Origin: an uncultured Methanobrevibacter sp.
GTDB lineage: Archaea; Methanobacteriota; Methanobacteria; Methanobacteriales; Methanobacteriaceae
Direction of reading: 5' to 3'
DNA length: 59,974 bases
Assembly (NCBI RefSeq): GCF_947166415.1
Contig: NZ_CAMVEE010000008.1
Coordinates: 1-59,974, forward strand
In this document: positions 44,801 through 52,647 of the stretch, piece after piece
How positions within the stretch are numbered: position 1 is the first letter of the stretch
How the letters are laid out: each line of letters begins with the position of its first letter
Program-made: the position numbers and the translations under genes
The notes under the pieces: generated by a model
Databases searched by the model: none
What the model was told of the DNA's origin: nothing
The model's input: the letters and a program-made list of their open reading frames with translations, nothing else

Positions 44801-47800
44801 TTTCTCAGCTTCTAATCTTCTTTTTTCTGCTAATTTTTTAGCCTTTTCGGATTTGCGTTTTTCTTCCTCACGGGAAATCCTAATGGATTTTTCAACATTT
44901 TCTAGCAATTTCTTACGACCCAAATCCCTGTTTCTATACCAGTCGGTTGACCATAAATGATAAAGCTTCCAGCCCAATCCTGTCAATACCTGTTCACGAA
45001 GCCTGTCTCTGTCACGGGCCACTTTGCTTGAGGAATACATTTTTCCATCAGTAGTGATTCCTAAAATATACTTTCCAGGATTTTCATCATCAACAATAGC
45101 TAAGTCCACCCTAAATCCAGCACAACCGATTTGTCTATCAACAGTATAACCGTTTTCCTCTAAAAAGCTGGCGATTGCATCTTCAAATGGTTCTTTTGTG
45201 TGTGCTTCAGCCATTTGAGTTCCTAAAGTCAGGTTTTCAGCATAAGCTAGGAATTCTTTTAATGCTTTGACCCCATATGGTGGATTTGCTGTCAAATGCA
45301 TGTCATATGCTTTGAAGTTGGAAAATACGACACATTTCTCTCTTGCACGTGTAATCAATACATTAAGCCTTCTTTCCCCACCGTCCTGGTTTAAAGGACC
45401 GAAGTTAAGTGACATCTTTCTGTCCTGGTCGTAACCGTATCCTACACTGATGAGGATAACATCCCTTTCATCTCCCTGAATGGTTTCAAGGTTTTTAACA
45501 AAGAACCTTTCTTCCTTGTTTTCTGAGAACAATGGCTCATATTCAGGATGCTCTTTACGTTTCACTTCCAAAGCTTCCAGAATTGCATTCTTTTGAGCAA
45601 CTGAGAATGTACCGACACCTAAACTTTTTGTATCGCCATACTTTTCAAAGTGATTAAAAATCTCTTCAACAACGTCCTCCGCTTCGAGAGGGTTTGCAGA
45701 AGATGAACCTCTATCATATGCAGTATTAGGATTGTAATGGAATTTTAAACCTAATTCAGGGTCTGAATGTGAAGGTGAAGGATATACAAGTAAGTCATCA
45801 TCATAAAATTCCCTATTTGAAACTGTAATCAAGGACTCATGGCGGGAACGATAGTGCCATTTGAGCATTTTTACAGGGAATGACAATTTGCATAAATGGA
45901 GAATACTTTCCATGTCAAGGGAAGTAGCTTCCTCCTCATCACTGTCTGCATCTGACATCTGATCAAAGAATGAAGTAGGAGGCAATTGTTGAGTGTCCCC
46001 CATTACAACAGCGGTTTTACCTCTCATGAATGCCCCAAGTGCATCTTCAGGTTTTACTTGACTTGCTTCGTCGAAAATGACAACGTCAAACTGCAATTCT
46101 TCATTTGTAGGGTCAAGATATTGTGCAATTGACAGTGGAGACATCATAAAACAAGGCTTAATCTGTTTTATCATACCTCCTGCTTTCTCTAACAGTTTTC
46201 TAACAGGCATGTGTCCGCTTTTTCTTGTAAATTCTCCAGCAAGTATTTTCGCCTGAGGGTTTTCGGTTCCACCGAATATCTTTGGTATATTGCTGTTGAG
46301 CTTATGGAAAATCCTTTTTCTGTTTAGAACAAGTATTTTCTTATCCAAGTCCTTGAATTCGCGGATTCTGTTCTCATGCAATTCACCAATAAAGGTAGCC
46401 AGTTCTCGATTTTCTACAAATAATATGTTTAAAAGTGAATCTGCAAAGTTTCCTTCAACCAATGCTTCCACATCATATTTGTCGATGTTCCTTTTTTCTA
46501 TTGAATCAACAAACATTTTTGCATTTGAACTTTGAAGAGCGTTCTTTGTATTCAGATATTGGGACCATAAGTGAAGGCTTGATAGCTGACCTCTCCAGCT
46601 GTACAGCTGCTCTTGCCATGCTTCGAAGCTTACGTCACCTGTTTCCCTTTTGAAAATCAGTTTGCTTCTTGGATTCAATTTGTCCTTAAGCCTTGTGAGA
46701 ACTTGTACGAATTTTTCTCCGGAGTCTATGTATTCTGCAAGGTCCCTTTCAGGTTTGATGTCGAATAGATCCTTGCTCATTAAATCAATGGTATTTTGAG
46801 AGAATGTTCCTTCACGAACCAAAGCAGTGAATTCATGCATCCAGCGAGCTATCTCTTTTAAATCATTGACATCAGCATTCAAGTGCCAATATGCCCCATA
46901 GTATTTTCTACCCAATTCCTCATTGGCTTCCAAATTCTTTCTGATTTTTATTACTGCTTTTGCTTCCTGCAAATCCCTTATGATTTCATCAATGCTTCCC
47001 GGAACAGGAACTGCATAATACCTTTCAACAAGTTCAATATGCTGCTTGTTGTTAAAGAAACGGAACTTTTTATTGGAAATGTTCCTTAACTCATATATTA
47101 ACCTATCAATATCTGCCTGAAAAATGCTTTGATTGAATTTATTTAAAATTACAGAGTATTTCTGATACTTTTGAAGTTCTTGAATCAATCTAAATGCATC
47201 ATCATTGTTATTATTCCAAGCCCCTGATTTGATTATTGATGCGTCAATAAGTTCAGCATTCTGTGACTTGATGATTTCAAATGCGGAAAGTGAATTCTGG
47301 AACTCATTCAATGTATCCGGCTTTTTGATTCCATAAATGTCATAAACCCTTCCGCGTTCAACCAAAAAGTTGTCCAGGGCATGTAGAGTGTCGTTGATGA
47401 GCATCTCGATTTCCCTCAAGTCTGCCGGAAGCAAACTTTTTGGAGCACATTTACTCCAAGGGTTTTCCTTTGAAATTGTCTGGTAAAGTTCAGCCAAATT
47501 CTCAAGAGCCATTTTCGTGTCATCAAGATCTTTTAGAGTGATGCTTTCAGGATTTTGGAATCTGACCAGAGGCATAATCTGATTCTTTCTTGCGAAATGG
47601 TCATCGGCAGCTTCCTTCATTCCATACAATTGGAATGGAGACAGGTTCACTGCAAATGCAGGCATATGAATAATCTGGGAATAGTCATCCAATTGGCGAC
47701 GCAATGTTTCGAGTTTGCGGATAGTCTGGTCTATGTTCAGCGGTTCCTGAGCCCTTACGTTTGTTGCCTTCTGCAGATCCTTCAGGAACTTTTTACGTCT

Positions 47801-48916
47801 TGTCTTGTGGGAATGCAATTCCAGGACGAATTTTCCTAAACCTACAGCTGTCAGCCTATCTTTTACAACGTCAAGAGCTGCCATTTTCTCTGAAACGAAC
47901 AGGACTGATTTTCCTTCAGCCAATAATTCTGCAATTAAATTCACGATTGTCTGTGACTTTCCGGTTCCAGGAGGACCTTCCACAACCAGATTGCGTCCTG
48001 CCTTTACATCCTGAATTGCTGCAATCTGTGATGAGTCCGCATCCAAAACCTGATACATGTTCTGGTATTCCAGTCGTGAATCAATGTCCTCTTCCCTAAA
48101 TGATTCCTGGTCATTTTTAGCGGGATTGAAAATAGCTTGTATCAGCTCATTTTTTGTTAAATCAACATTCTCTGCCCATGAATCAGGGTTCAAATCGTTG
48201 TACATTACAAATTTTGTAAAACTGAAGAAACCTAAAGCCACATCACTATTTACAGTCCAGCCATCCATTCTGCTGACTGCACGACGGACACTTGCAATGT
48301 AATGGTCTATGACTTCACCATATCTTTTGAAATGAAAATCTGGAAGTTCAATGCCCGCATCCAACAATTTGGCCTTAAGTGAAATGTTTGTTTGAATATC
48401 CTCTCCGGTCCATTCTAGATTGAATGATTCTCCAACCTTTTTCCTTTCCATTGAAACCGGAATCAATACCAAAGGAGCTTTGTTAACCTGGCGAGGCTTT
48501 GACTTGTCCTTCCAGTGCAGAAAACCTATAGCCAAGTACAAAATGTTATAACCCTGCTCCTGAAGCATTGTCTTAGCCTGGTTATTGATATAGTATAATC
48601 TTTTTTGAAGCTCTTTTGGGGTCAAATCTGTAGCCAGTTTCTTATCCCCTTCCGAAAACTTGGAGAAATCGAAGGGAATGTGGTCCCATACTGAAGACTT
48701 ATCCTCTTTCTTGTCCTTTTTATTGGCTACAAAATACATCTTGTGCTCTTGCAGGACCAATGTTTGAAAAAGATTTATAGGGGATTGATTTACTATAGTG
48801 ATGGTTTTTGCCCTTGATTTGAAGTTAAGGAGTTGATTTCTTAGAGTTAAATCCAGTAACTCCTTACGCAAGTTTTTAAATTCCTTTTCAATTATATTTG
48901 ATGATTTATTTAACAT
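41885..48916 (-). CDS. Giant DUF4011 / SF1 helicase / Vsr-type nuclease-like / DUF3320 protein
   Basis: A single 2343-residue reading frame. Residues ~5-250 are the DUF4011 domain (NIIEKEFKNLRKELLDLTLRNQ, FLHWKD, APLVLIPVSM). The SF1/AAA helicase has Walker A GPPGTGKS (314-321), a long helical insert (~340-930), Walker B VVIFDEASQ (945-953), GDTQQLPP (973-980), HYRSRHESL (1021-1029), LETIQGDERDVILIS (1143-1157) and ERRLNVLITRAREK (1181-1194). Residues ~1240-1330 are an endonuclease-like domain (FRVDLAIVD, GITTDG, RDRDRLRE, GWKLYHLWSTDW). Residues 1349-1396 are a basic coiled coil, and ~1397-2190 are very acidic and repetitive. The end (~2190-2245) is DUF3320. The order matches helicase-Vsr proteins linked to phage defence. 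It has its own TATA box (about 48951-48962), and uvrC follows in the same operon. Confidence 0.88.
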   Translation of the reverse strand: MLNKSSNIIEKEFKNLRKELLDLTLRNQLLNFKSRAKTITIVNQSPINLFQTLVLQEHKMYFVANKKDKKEDKSSVWDHIPFDFSKFSEGDKKLATDLTPKELQKRLYYINNQAKTMLQEQGYNILYLAIGFLHWKDKSKPRQVNKAPLVLIPVSMERKKVGESFNLEWTGEDIQTNISLKAKLLDAGIELPDFHFKRYGEVIDHYIASVRRAVSRMDGWTVNSDVALGFFSFTKFVMYNDLNPDSWAENVDLTKNELIQAIFNPAKNDQESFREEDIDSRLEYQNMYQVLDADSSQIAAIQDVKAGRNLVVEGPPGTGKSQTIVNLIAELLAEGKSVLFVSEKMAALDVVKDRLTAVGLGKFVLELHSHKTRRKKFLKDLQKATNVRAQEPLNIDQTIRKLETLRRQLDDYSQIIHMPAFAVNLSPFQLYGMKEAADDHFARKNQIMPLVRFQNPESITLKDLDDTKMALENLAELYQTISKENPWSKCAPKSLLPADLREIEMLINDTLHALDNFLVERGRVYDIYGIKKPDTLNEFQNSLSAFEIIKSQNAELIDASIIKSGAWNNNNDDAFRLIQELQKYQKYSVILNKFNQSIFQADIDRLIYELRNISNKKFRFFNNKQHIELVERYYAVPVPGSIDEIIRDLQEAKAVIKIRKNLEANEELGRKYYGAYWHLNADVNDLKEIARWMHEFTALVREGTFSQNTIDLMSKDLFDIKPERDLAEYIDSGEKFVQVLTRLKDKLNPRSKLIFKRETGDVSFEAWQEQLYSWRGQLSSLHLWSQYLNTKNALQSSNAKMFVDSIEKRNIDKYDVEALVEGNFADSLLNILFVENRELATFIGELHENRIREFKDLDKKILVLNRKRIFHKLNSNIPKIFGGTENPQAKILAGEFTRKSGHMPVRKLLEKAGGMIKQIKPCFMMSPLSIAQYLDPTNEELQFDVVIFDEASQVKPEDALGAFMRGKTAVVMGDTQQLPPTSFFDQMSDADSDEEEATSLDMESILHLCKLSFPVKMLKWHYRSRHESLITVSNREFYDDDLLVYPSPSHSDPELGLKFHYNPNTAYDRGSSSANPLEAEDVVEEIFNHFEKYGDTKSLGVGTFSVAQKNAILEALEVKRKEHPEYEPLFSENKEERFFVKNLETIQGDERDVILISVGYGYDQDRKMSLNFGPLNQDGGERRLNVLITRAREKCVVFSNFKAYDMHLTANPPYGVKALKEFLAYAENLTLGTQMAEAHTKEPFEDAIASFLEENGYTVDRQIGCAGFRVDLAIVDDENPGKYILGITTDGKMYSSSKVARDRDRLREQVLTGLGWKLYHLWSTDWYRNRDLGRKKLLENVEKSIRISREEEKRKSEKAKKLAEKRRLEAEKKAEELRLAKEREEAERKAQEAEESGENIEVEDIGSSVFVEVEKADDDIFEKPVDVGTIDPSELFDDVETPKGTINQDNTSDAKDESEFVVVDSPDVSEDSVVEDESEFVVVDSPDDSVVGNNSEFATADEPNEDSKQSETESVEDESFADNEIWESDEGVSPEDNAEVWENEKDYSDENAEEEKSIPVKERIKSIFKHDSEGGMKRSILGDLKFDSNLGENSGLESEFEDSIEKDIKKETDNIKDSKSDLEDKVDLGSDDDYIYVDHSNDEPVVEDNEPKVTFNKSVKYTEPIEEEPVKEDKSVESGPIIDEDIKEDSPAESETTYDNKVDLGSDDDYIYVDHSNDEPVVEDEPVVDDKVDLGSDDDYIYVDHSNDEPVVEDEPVVDDKVDLGSDDDYIYVDHSQDEKTEEVEEHDVKEPISERSGKDIKHNRKRRVSSFISDVLNAESQLDPEEIEVLHGEIIDEDMERSYKPAPNDENVVEAEIINDEEELNIFNDELPDLNNDIPFDDEKIDFKNLERPTPKPEFEDEEELNIFTDELPDLNDDIRKEATKVVDNAVSEFMNDLFVDDEAEPEKEINIPDVEPTVENEVDMEGSKDSQIEEEITEEHAGDGVTYYQGSNDVTSKLRKNNFYYDDSNKPRSVRESIKGIKNDMKYINKSLKEIENPTQIDYVSVVDRTEEYDPADYLNMPSDDDSQLIIEREEKLTFAEREEKRIHDEMLKEKLEKELRNEEDVIVPVHQQYRREELKDQVLEDIISSANEDYKEIEKQRYRSNNTLKSFDDKKLPGKRKLEDSIIDYAEATDFGLNSSDDLYKRPPSEVAKSIDDIVDIEGPIHVNEVVKRIKDSCGIKRAGANLKKTVNAAINEAENQGYIMRIGDFLYDASDNNVVIRKRVKPNIDLISDEEISKSIELVVLHNPNVTTNQIAKETSRNFGFRSTSKKTADRINGVLDLMIANNKVKINNDIIELN
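43547..43816 (-). repeat. Tandem 90-bp coding repeats in the giant helicase
   Basis: Three adjacent 90-bp units encode 30-residue repeats that each begin KVDLGSDDDYIYVDHS (residues 1701, 1731, 1761). A fourth dispersed copy starts at residue 1625 (44044). The unit at 43651-43740 is identical in DNA to 43741-43818, so the expansion is recent. Upstream, DESEFVVVDSP repeats are also duplicated (about residues 1456-1483), as are EEELNIF-DELPDLN blocks (1872 and 1903). Confidence 0.85.
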
Positions 48917-49074
48917 GATGACCCTTTGTAGTGTTTAAAAAATTCAAAATACATATATAAATATAATATATTATATTAATAAAGTTTTCTAAATAAAGTA
49001 AATTTAATTAATTTCTATTAAAATTCAAAAATAGCTTAAATTTAAAAGTTATATAAAGAAATAAGAAGTTTCAA

Positions 49075-49893
49075 TTATTTGTTATAATTATATGGTCCGA
49101 AACTTTCTATTTTTCGACTTGCAATTAAAGATGCAAAGTTGCCGGCAGTTTCACTGGATTTGGAGAATAATTTCTGTGAGATATATGCCGCCATGTAAGT
49201 GTCTCCGCAGCCTGTAGTATCACATAACTCATCACATTTTACAGCATCGATTTTGAGTTCTATGTTTGAAATGATTCTAGATCCATTACTTCCATCAGTA
49301 ATTACCATCTCTACATTGAAGTCATCACCAATGATGATTGCTTCTGCCTCATCCAAAAATATTGAAGATACACCATCTAAAATAGAGGCTAACTCATCAA
49401 ACCCTTCCAATCCTATAGTGTAATTTTCATTTACTTTGTCCTTTGGAACTCTCAAAAATCCCTGGACGGACATGAAGATTGGAACTTCGAATGACTTTAT
49501 GTAATCAATTGTTTCTTTTGGAAAATCATGCCTGTTTAGAGGATTTATAATAAATGCATCAATGGTTTCCGGTAAGATGTTTTCCAAATCGCTTTTGAGA
49601 ATTGGAATGTTTGCAAAATTGCTCAATTGTGTTCTGACATTCAAATTATCCTCAAATGGATAATTGTTGATAAAATAATGGGTTTCATCCTTCAGAATTA
49701 CACGAACCTTATTAGAATCGGGAAACTCATCTGTCAAATCCCTACTTGAACAGTTAACTATGGCCAAGTAATCCTCATAAAACTCCTCAAAAACAAATGA
49801 TTGAAAATAAGTCGCTCCACCGACCTTATTTGAACTTTCCTTTCCAATAACAACCAGGTCGTTAGTTACAGGACCGATAACAACAAGAGTCAT
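49075..49893 (-). CDS. PfkB-family carbohydrate/nucleoside kinase
   Basis: A 272-residue ribokinase-superfamily protein. It begins MTLVVIGPVTNDLVVIGKES with the N-terminal glycine motif replaced (KVGGATYF), and the C-terminal anion-hole motif DTTGCGDTYMAAY carries the catalytic Asp. It is shorter than classical ribokinases, so the lid may be reduced. The substrate is unknown; sugar, nucleoside or a cofactor precursor is possible. It lies 13 nt downstream of the CDF transporter gene. Confidence 0.82.
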   Translation of the reverse strand: MTLVVIGPVTNDLVVIGKESSNKVGGATYFQSFVFEEFYEDYLAIVNCSSRDLTDEFPDSNKVRVILKDETHYFINNYPFEDNLNVRTQLSNFANIPILKSDLENILPETIDAFIINPLNRHDFPKETIDYIKSFEVPIFMSVQGFLRVPKDKVNENYTIGLEGFDELASILDGVSSIFLDEAEAIIIGDDFNVEMVITDGSNGSRIISNIELKIDAVKCDELCDTTGCGDTYMAAYISQKLFSKSSETAGNFASLIASRKIESFGPYNYNK

Positions 49894-49906
49894 GATAATA
49901 CCGCAT

Positions 49907-50755
49907 TCAGTCGAATTCTATAGTAATGTCTACAATATGGTATTTGGATGATATACTATAAATCTCTTTTTTAATTTCCGCCTGCATATTCTGATTATAA
50001 ATTGCGACTTTCAGGGTCAAAACAGAATCAATACCATCCAGTGACCAGACATGAAAATCATCAATTGCCTTTACTCCATTAATTGAAGATATTGCACTTT
50101 TAAACTCCTCAACGTCAAAATTGTCCGGTGTCTTTTGAAGGATAACCTGGATGGACTTATACAGATTCCTTCCCAAATTGAAAATAAGCCAAATAGCGAT
50201 ACCAATGGAAATGAACGGATCTAGGTATGAAGCGCCTTGCCAAAACATCAGGATAACACTCAATATCAGGATTGCTACCCATTCAAAGACATCCCCCAGC
50301 TGATGGAACAGGATGGCCTTTTCATTGAAGGTTTCACCCCTGTGAAGCTTGTAAACGGAAAGTGACTTGAAGATTATGCCCACAATGGCTACGAAAAACA
50401 TTCCTCCAGCATCAACACCTTCCGGAGAGAACAGACGTGGAATGGCTTCGCTAAGTATAACGAATGCCATAAAAATTACAAAAACAGATATTATGACAGC
50501 ACCAAGAATAGAAAATCTTTGGTATCCATAGGAATAGTTTTCTGTTGAATCCCTTTGTGATATCCTTTCTAAAAACCATGCAAAAGCTATTGAAATGGTA
50601 TCTGACATGTCATGAATGCAATCTGCAAGAATTGCCATACTGTTGGTGGCCAAACCTCCAAGGATTACTATGACATTAAATGCCAGATTCATGAAAAAGA
50701 CAAATGCCAAATTCTGACCTGCCTTCTTGTGATGATGATGCGTGTCGATTCTCAT
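49907..50755 (-). CDS. Cation diffusion facilitator family transporter
   Basis: A 282-residue CDF protein that exports divalent cations such as Zn, Mn or Fe in exchange for protons. A His-rich N-terminus (MRIDTHHHHKKAG) precedes six helices. The metal site is formed by ILADCIHDMSDTISI in helix 2 (Asp, His, Asp) and by the pair in helix 5 (HQLGDVFEWVAILI, HxxxD). The C-terminal cytoplasmic metal-sensing domain ends with VDITIEFD. The ATG at 50755 gives the His-rich start. Confidence 0.9.
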   Translation of the reverse strand: MRIDTHHHHKKAGQNLAFVFFMNLAFNVIVILGGLATNSMAILADCIHDMSDTISIAFAWFLERISQRDSTENYSYGYQRFSILGAVIISVFVIFMAFVILSEAIPRLFSPEGVDAGGMFFVAIVGIIFKSLSVYKLHRGETFNEKAILFHQLGDVFEWVAILILSVILMFWQGASYLDPFISIGIAIWLIFNLGRNLYKSIQVILQKTPDNFDVEEFKSAISSINGVKAIDDFHVWSLDGIDSVLTLKVAIYNQNMQAEIKKEIYSISSKYHIVDITIEFD

Positions 50756-50878
50756 ATAAATTAGTTATAATTTTTAAATAATAAAAAAGTTATTTAAATC
50801 AGTGAATACAAAATTTAAAGTATAATTAAGTTATATTTAAATAATTTAAAAACTAATAAATTATAATAGTGATTTGAA

Positions 50879-51058
50879 ATGGCGATAATTGGAACAACTA
50901 TATTTTCACATATCCTTCCAGTAATTATAGGATTTTTTGGAATAGTAATGGTAATATCTGGATCATTAGAGGAAAATAAACCTAAATTAGCTTTAGGTAT
51001 GGTTTTATTTGTTATAGCATGCATATTCCCATATGTGATTTTAAGAATATTACTCTAA
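50879..51058 (+). CDS. Short two-helix membrane protein
   Basis: A 59-residue protein: MAIIGTTIFSHILPVIIGFF at the start, a polar turn (SGSLEENKPKLALG), then a second helix ending in YVILRILL. GTGAT lies upstream of the ATG, as for the gene at 39179. Its last 9 nt overlap the 3' end of the convergent HisA/HisF-related gene. It has no recognised family. It may be a small membrane protein; coding is supported by hydrophobicity pattern and codon use only. Confidence 0.55.
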   Translation: MAIIGTTIFSHILPVIIGFFGIVMVISGSLEENKPKLALGMVLFVIACIFPYVILRILL

Positions 51059-51739
51059 TAATTTTACTTCACCAGAATGTAGGCTAGTTCCTATCAACAC
51101 TTTTTTTATACCTAATGATTCTAACTCACCAATAGAATCCTTATTTAAACCACCCGCGATAATCAGCTTATCTTTCATGTCCTCGAATTCATCAAGCAGG
51201 TACCTGTTGTAACCTTTTTCTGTTCCAACACCTGAAATGTCTAAAAGGATGATTTCATTCGGATCCAATTCCTTTAAAATTTCCTTAAATTCGGAAAGGC
51301 TCAAATCCAGATTTTTAGTGAACAGCTCATTGTTTTTCACATCTATGCTTATGACTATTCTTTCTTTTGGAAACTTTTCAAAGATTTTTTCCATCTCTTC
51401 TATGCTTTCTAGAGTTTCAGTGGGAACGATTACCTTATAGGCATAATCCAGGAAAAATTCAAATGCTTCGAAGTTCTTTACGCCACCGTCGAAGATTACC
51501 GGCAAGATTGTGTTGACCATCCTGATATCGTTGATGTTATGGCCGTTGGATTCAATCAAATCCAAATCCGCAATGTACATTTCAGTAGCGCCGTTCAGTT
51601 TTAATCCCTGAGCTATTTCAACAGGATTGGAAGATGGTGCAAAAACAGTCCTTAAAGGTTGGTATGTGTCCCTCATACCTGATTTACCGCTTACAGCCTG
51701 ATGCTGTTTCAAATCAATAACGGGTATTTTCTTAATCAT
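51050..51739 (-). CDS. HisA/HisF-related TIM-barrel protein
   Basis: A 229-residue beta/alpha barrel of the HisA/HisF-related group found in methanogens. It starts MIKKIPVIDLKQHQAVSGKSGMRDTYQPL and has barrel-end motifs VIFDGGVKN, IISIDVKN-like (RIVISIDVKNNE), LLDISGVGTEKG and LIIAGGLNK for phosphate binding. It is not HisA itself, since the substrate-specific loops differ. Its substrate is unknown, possibly a phosphorylated cofactor precursor. I chose the ATG at 51739; it lies 35 nt after the U-run of a structured RNA element. Confidence 0.8.
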   Translation of the reverse strand: MIKKIPVIDLKQHQAVSGKSGMRDTYQPLRTVFAPSSNPVEIAQGLKLNGATEMYIADLDLIESNGHNINDIRMVNTILPVIFDGGVKNFEAFEFFLDYAYKVIVPTETLESIEEMEKIFEKFPKERIVISIDVKNNELFTKNLDLSLSEFKEILKELDPNEIILLDISGVGTEKGYNRYLLDEFEDMKDKLIIAGGLNKDSIGELESLGIKKVLIGTSLHSGEVKLLE

Positions 51740-51773
51740 AATAATAATTAGAATATTCAAATATTAATATTTT

Positions 51774-51886
51774 AAAAAAAAAACACAGGAGGTAGGAAGA
51801 GCTGATGTGTTTCTCAGCCCCTCCCGAGTATAAAGAAATAATGATCAATTTATAGAGTATAACCAAATATGTTATGACCCTCTACT
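51774..51886 (-). ncRNA. Candidate structured small RNA (or leader) with two hairpins and U-run
   Basis: A TATA box TATATAAA (51907-51914, minus orientation) predicts transcription from about 51885. A hairpin begins exactly there: TAGAG/CTCTA (51853-51857, 51880-51884) outside ATAAC/GTTAT (51859-51863, 51871-51875). A G/C-rich second hairpin follows, with GCTGA/TCAGC (51801-51805, 51814-51818) closed by GGAGG/CCTCC (51788-51792, 51820-51824). It ends in ten U (51774-51783). About 55% G+C over 51784-51830, against very A/T-rich surroundings. It could be an independent RNA or the leader of the HisA/HisF-related gene. Confidence 0.6.
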
Positions 51887-52113
51887 TAATAAGTTAATTG
51901 ACATAGTATATAAATGTTACTAAAGTTTAAAAAAATTAAAGTAAACTTGAATAAATAATTTTTAGAAATATTCATAAAAATTAAACAGTATTGTAAATTA
52001 ATTAATATATATTATCATAAAATGAATAAAATTTAATAAATAGTAAACTGCTGATTTTTTAGGTTCCTTAAAATATGTGAAAATAATAAAATTTGCTTGA
52101 TAAAGTTTAATTG

Positions 52114-52222
52114 AAAAAAATAAAGTAAGAGAGTTTGAAGTAAAAAAGAGGAGGGAATTTGAAAGATAGTGTTATATGCATGAGTTAAATATAATTGCTA
52201 AGCTATAAATTTACTTCAAACT
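52114..52222 (-). ncRNA. Candidate small RNA closed by a 13-bp terminal stem
   Basis: AGTTTGAAGTAAA and its exact complement (52132-52144 and 52210-52222) pair perfectly over 13 bp around a 65-nt interior. On the minus strand a TATA box (TATAAATA, 52246-52253) lies about 27 nt upstream of 52222, so the stem would start at the 5' end. Inside, TTATAT/ATATAA and ATAG/CTAT form nested stems, leaving CCCUCCUC unpaired. Seven U (52114-52120) follow. No open reading frame of note is present. Confidence 0.55.
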
Positions 52223-52249
52223 TATTTAATAGTTGAACTTAATAGTATA

Positions 52250-52273
52250 AATACTTTTTTATAAAAAAGTATT
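52250..52273. repeat. Perfect 24-bp palindrome overlapping a TATA box
   Basis: The two 12-base halves are exact complements, with centre 52261/52262 and T6/A6 blocks around it. It overlaps the TATA box of the small RNA candidate at 52114-52222 and lies 57 nt past the DUF3194 stop. It may be an operator, or a transcription terminator for DUF3194. Confidence 0.5.
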
Positions 52274-52329
52274 ACTTTAATTAATAAAATATTTAAAAAA
52301 AGTAATAACAAAAGATTGAAAAAAAATAA

Positions 52330-52614
52330 TTAGACTCTGTAATTGTCATCAATATAAGAATCAAACTTCAAATAAGCTTCATCGATTGCTTTGGATATTT
52401 GATCTTGACTGATTTCGGAAAGCTCATCAAAAAGAACTCCAACATCGACGTCAACATCCAATTGGCTGTCTTCATAGCTGAGAACAATATCTAAATCTAA
52501 ATCTTCCAATTCCTTGGTGGAAATGGTCTTTGATACTTCACGTTCGAGGATTTCTCCAAAATCGTCGGATATTTTAGACAAATCTTCTTGTGTTAATTCC
52601 TTAAGCTTTGACAT
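52330..52614 (-). CDS. DUF3194 family protein
   Basis: An acidic 94-residue protein (ELTQEDLSKISDDFGEILERE onward) of the DUF3194 family, found in methanogens beside prefoldin beta. The Asp-rich LDVDVDVGVLFDELSE segment is likely a beta-hairpin followed by helices. The gap to pfdB is 33 nt and they are probably one operon. Function is unknown, perhaps linked to chaperone or RNA-processing work. Confidence 0.72.
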   Translation of the reverse strand: MSKLKELTQEDLSKISDDFGEILEREVSKTISTKELEDLDLDIVLSYEDSQLDVDVDVGVLFDELSEISQDQISKAIDEAYLKFDSYIDDNYRV

Positions 52615-52647
52615 AAAAATCTAAAAAAAGAAATGAAAGTATTAAGC

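Noticed and set aside
50815..51024. A minus-strand 69-codon frame
   Set aside because: It is antisense to the small membrane protein at 50879-51058, which has a better start, ribosome-binding site and hydrophobic pattern.
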